A DNA stretch of 8,201 nucleotides from the NCBI GenBank assembly GCA_030039135.1, contig JASHQN010000153.1:1-8201 (forward strand). Direction: 5' to 3'. The notes below the pieces were generated by a model. That model was given only the letters and a program-made list of their open reading frames with translations, searched no databases and was not told the origin of the DNA. The position numbers were made by a program, and so were the translations under genes. This stretch comes from Thermoplasmata archaeon (GTDB taxonomy: Archaea > Thermoplasmatota > Thermoplasmata > Lutacidiplasmatales > UBA184). Below are positions 6,916 to 8,201 of this stretch, piece by piece. Position 1 is the first letter of the stretch; every line of letters starts with the position of its first letter.

Positions 6916-6931
6916 CTGGGTTTATACCCAG
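6916..6931 (+). promoter_or_regulatory. TATA box embedded in a perfect palindrome
   Basis: TTTATA at 6921-6926 matches the archaeal TATA consensus. It lies within CTGGGTTTATACCCAG, whose 6-base arms (6916-6921 and 6926-6931) are exact reverse complements around TTAT. Transcription would start near 6950, just before the probable start codon of the repeat protein. A dimeric protein bound to this palindrome would block TBP, so the element may be promoter and operator at once. Confidence 0.6.
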
Positions 6932-6950
6932 AACCGATGATGCTGATGCC

Positions 6951-6969
6951 CGGGCCGGCGGCCGGCCCG
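6951..6969 (+). promoter_or_regulatory. GC-only palindrome at the predicted transcription start
   Basis: CGGGCCGGCGGCCGGCCCG has two exact 9-base arms around one central G. It covers the predicted start of transcription and ends on the base before the ATG at 6970. As DNA it could be an operator; as RNA, if transcribed in full, a strong hairpin with almost no loop could hinder translation. No ribosome binding site fits between it and the ATG. Confidence 0.5.
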
Positions 6970-8201
6970 ATGAGGCAGGCTTGCATGCGCTGCTCGCACG
7001 TTCCATTCGCGGTCGGTCGTCGGAGACGCGCCGGCGGCGCGTCTTGGTGGTGGCCGATCGTCCTACCCCTTACGGTCGCACTCGCGTTCGGCCCGATCGC
7101 ATTCGGGGATGCCAGCTCGACCACGACCCCCGCTCCGACCCAGCACGGTGCGCCGGACGCTCGGATCCCCGCGATGTCGCCGGCGCCGGGGACCGAGTCG
7201 ACGGGGTCGTCCTCCCTGCCGGAAGCGGCTCCTGGCTTCTACCAGCTTCAGTTCAATCAAACCGGCGCGCCGGCGAGCGCGACATGGTGGGTGAACATCT
7301 CGAGCGGTCCGAGCCTTTCAGCCCCCGGGTCCCAGCCGAACGTCACGACCACCGTCGCGAATGGGACGTACAATTACTCCGTGGGAATCTCGTCCGAACT
7401 CTTCTGGTCGGTCGAGCCGGCGGCGAACGGCTCGGCGAGCGTCTCCGGGGCTGACGTCAACGTCACCCTGGCGTTCGTCGCGCTGCCCACGTTCCCGTTG
7501 CAGTTCAACCAGACGGGCGCTCCGCCCGACAGCCAATGGTACGTCAACGTGTCCCGGGAAGGGTATACGTGGAACCTCAGCGAGAGCGGCAGCCTGTCCA
7601 ATGCGGTCCTCGACCTCCCGAATGGGACCTATGAGTGGGCGACCTCGATCGACCTCGTGAACTGGATCGCGGTCCCCGCGTCGGGATCGGCCGGTGTCCA
7701 CGGCGTGGCCGGCTACGTCGATATCGACTACCTCCTTCCGACCTACGTCGTTCAGTTCAACCAGTCGGGCGTCCCCTCGGGACTCGCCTGGTGGGTGAAC
7801 ATCACCGACGGCCCTTCGCTCGAGGGGAGCGGCGCCGACCCGAACGTCTACGCCCTGCTGGCGCCCGGCACGTACGACTGGAACTCCTCGACCTCGTCGG
7901 CCGAGTTCACCCTACGGCCGGCGTCCGGAATCGTCACGGTGACGGACGCCCCCCTCTTCGTGGACCTCGTGATCCACGCGCTGGTCTACTACCCGGCAAC
8001 GTTCGATGCGATCGGAGTCCCGGCGAGCGCGATCTGGTGGGTGAACCTGACCCAGGGGACGCATCTCGAGGCTACGGGGACGATCTCGTCGCTCTCGGTG
8101 GACCTCTACAACGGAACGTACGGGTGGACCGCCGCGATCTCGACCCGAAACTGGTCGGCCTCCCCGGCGAGCGGCTCGTTCTCGGTCGCCGGAGCGGCGT
8201 G
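6970..8201 (+). CDS. Exported surface protein with tandem Trp-rich repeats, 3' end outside the window
   Basis: The frame runs without a stop to the window end, giving at least 410 residues. From the ATG at 6970 there is a basic n-region (RRRR at 17-20) and a hydrophobic segment from about W26 to F45, together a signal peptide or N-terminal anchor. A Thr/Pro/Ser-rich linker follows to about residue 89. Four repeats of about 84 residues then begin at roughly 90, 174, 258 and 339. Each has an F-N-Q-[TS]-G-type opening (FDAIG in the fourth), a W-[WY]-V-N-x-[ST] block and a GTY block. The layout resembles the Trp-containing repeats common in Thermoplasmata surface proteins, but I recognise no catalytic domain in the part present. 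Only four Arg and no Lys occur after the signal. The frame is open back to 6790 with other ATGs at 6823, 6937, 6940, 6946 and 6985; 6970 fits best with the TATA box and signal peptide. An enzymatic domain could lie beyond the window. Confidence 0.75.
   Translation, partial: MRQACMRCSHVPFAVGRRRRAGGASWWWPIVLPLTVALAFGPIAFGDASSTTTPAPTQHGAPDARIPAMSPAPGTESTGSSSLPEAAPGFYQLQFNQTGAPASATWWVNISSGPSLSAPGSQPNVTTTVANGTYNYSVGISSELFWSVEPAANGSASVSGADVNVTLAFVALPTFPLQFNQTGAPPDSQWYVNVSREGYTWNLSESGSLSNAVLDLPNGTYEWATSIDLVNWIAVPASGSAGVHGVAGYVDIDYLLPTYVVQFNQSGVPSGLAWWVNITDGPSLEGSGADPNVYALLAPGTYDWNSSTSSAEFTLRPASGIVTVTDAPLFVDLVIHALVYYPATFDAIGVPASAIWWVNLTQGTHLEATGTISSLSVDLYNGTYGWTAAISTRNWSASPASGSFSVAGAA
7237..8201 (+). 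repeat. Four tandem protein repeats of 82-84 residues
   Basis: The Phe codons opening the four units are at 7252, 7504, 7756 and 8002, i.e. spacings of 252, 252 and 246 bases. All units share a W-[WY]-V-N-x-[ST] block about 15 residues after that Phe, a GTY block near the middle and an A-[SA]-[GN]-type stretch near the end. They differ widely in DNA, so the duplication is old. The fourth unit is cut by the window edge. Confidence 0.8.

Noticed and set aside
6823..6969. Longer start for the repeat protein at the ATG of 6823
   Set aside because: The frame is open, but this would put the TATA box and both palindromes inside coding sequence and bury the signal peptide behind about 50 extra residues.
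7237..8201. CRISPR-like regular spacing of 252 bases
   Set aside because: The period comes from protein repeats of 84 residues; the DNA copies diverge and there are no short identical repeats.

Overview
The window looks archaeal, most likely a high-GC, acid-adapted member of the Thermoplasmatota. This is inferred from three things. The exported proteins are of Thermoplasmata type: a sedolisin-family (S53) protease with a pro-kumamolisin prodomain, and a protein built of Trp-rich, sequon-rich repeats of about 84 residues. TATA-like boxes sit where archaeal promoters place them. The exported domains are almost free of Lys and Arg. No rRNA, tRNA or CRISPR array is visible, so the placement rests on protein style alone.

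Layout. Bases 1-69 hold the first 23 codons of a minus-strand gene whose product starts with a signal peptide; a TATA-like box lies about 26 bases upstream. Bases 70-463 are non-coding and carry a 9-bp inverted repeat. Bases 464-1474 encode an IS630-family transposase homologue that keeps both N-terminal helix-turn-helix regions and the overall DDE-domain layout, but has lost all three acidic catalytic residues. Bases 1622-6700 encode a 1692-residue surface protease: signal peptide, prodomain, S53 catalytic domain with an intact Glu-Asp-Asp-Ser set, Cys-containing beta-type region, Ig-like domain, heptad coiled-coil stalk of about 120 residues, one membrane helix and a basic cytoplasmic tail that ends in a UVR-like motif. 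A hairpin with a T-tract follows. Bases 6916-6969 carry a TATA box inside a perfect palindrome and then a second, GC-only palindrome that ends just before the probable start codon of the last gene. From 6970 to the window end runs the first part of another exported protein with four tandem repeats.

How the parts may fit: this is a cell-surface region with three exported products and one DNA-binding protein of transposon origin. The protease appears to be displayed away from the membrane on a rigid stalk, with a cytoplasmic tail able to contact intracellular partners. The transposase-derived protein could now be a regulator of its neighbours, but only its position and its lost catalytic residues suggest that. 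The most unusual items are the intact but catalytically dead transposase homologue, the stalked sedolisin with its UVR-like tail, and the double palindrome over the promoter of the repeat protein.
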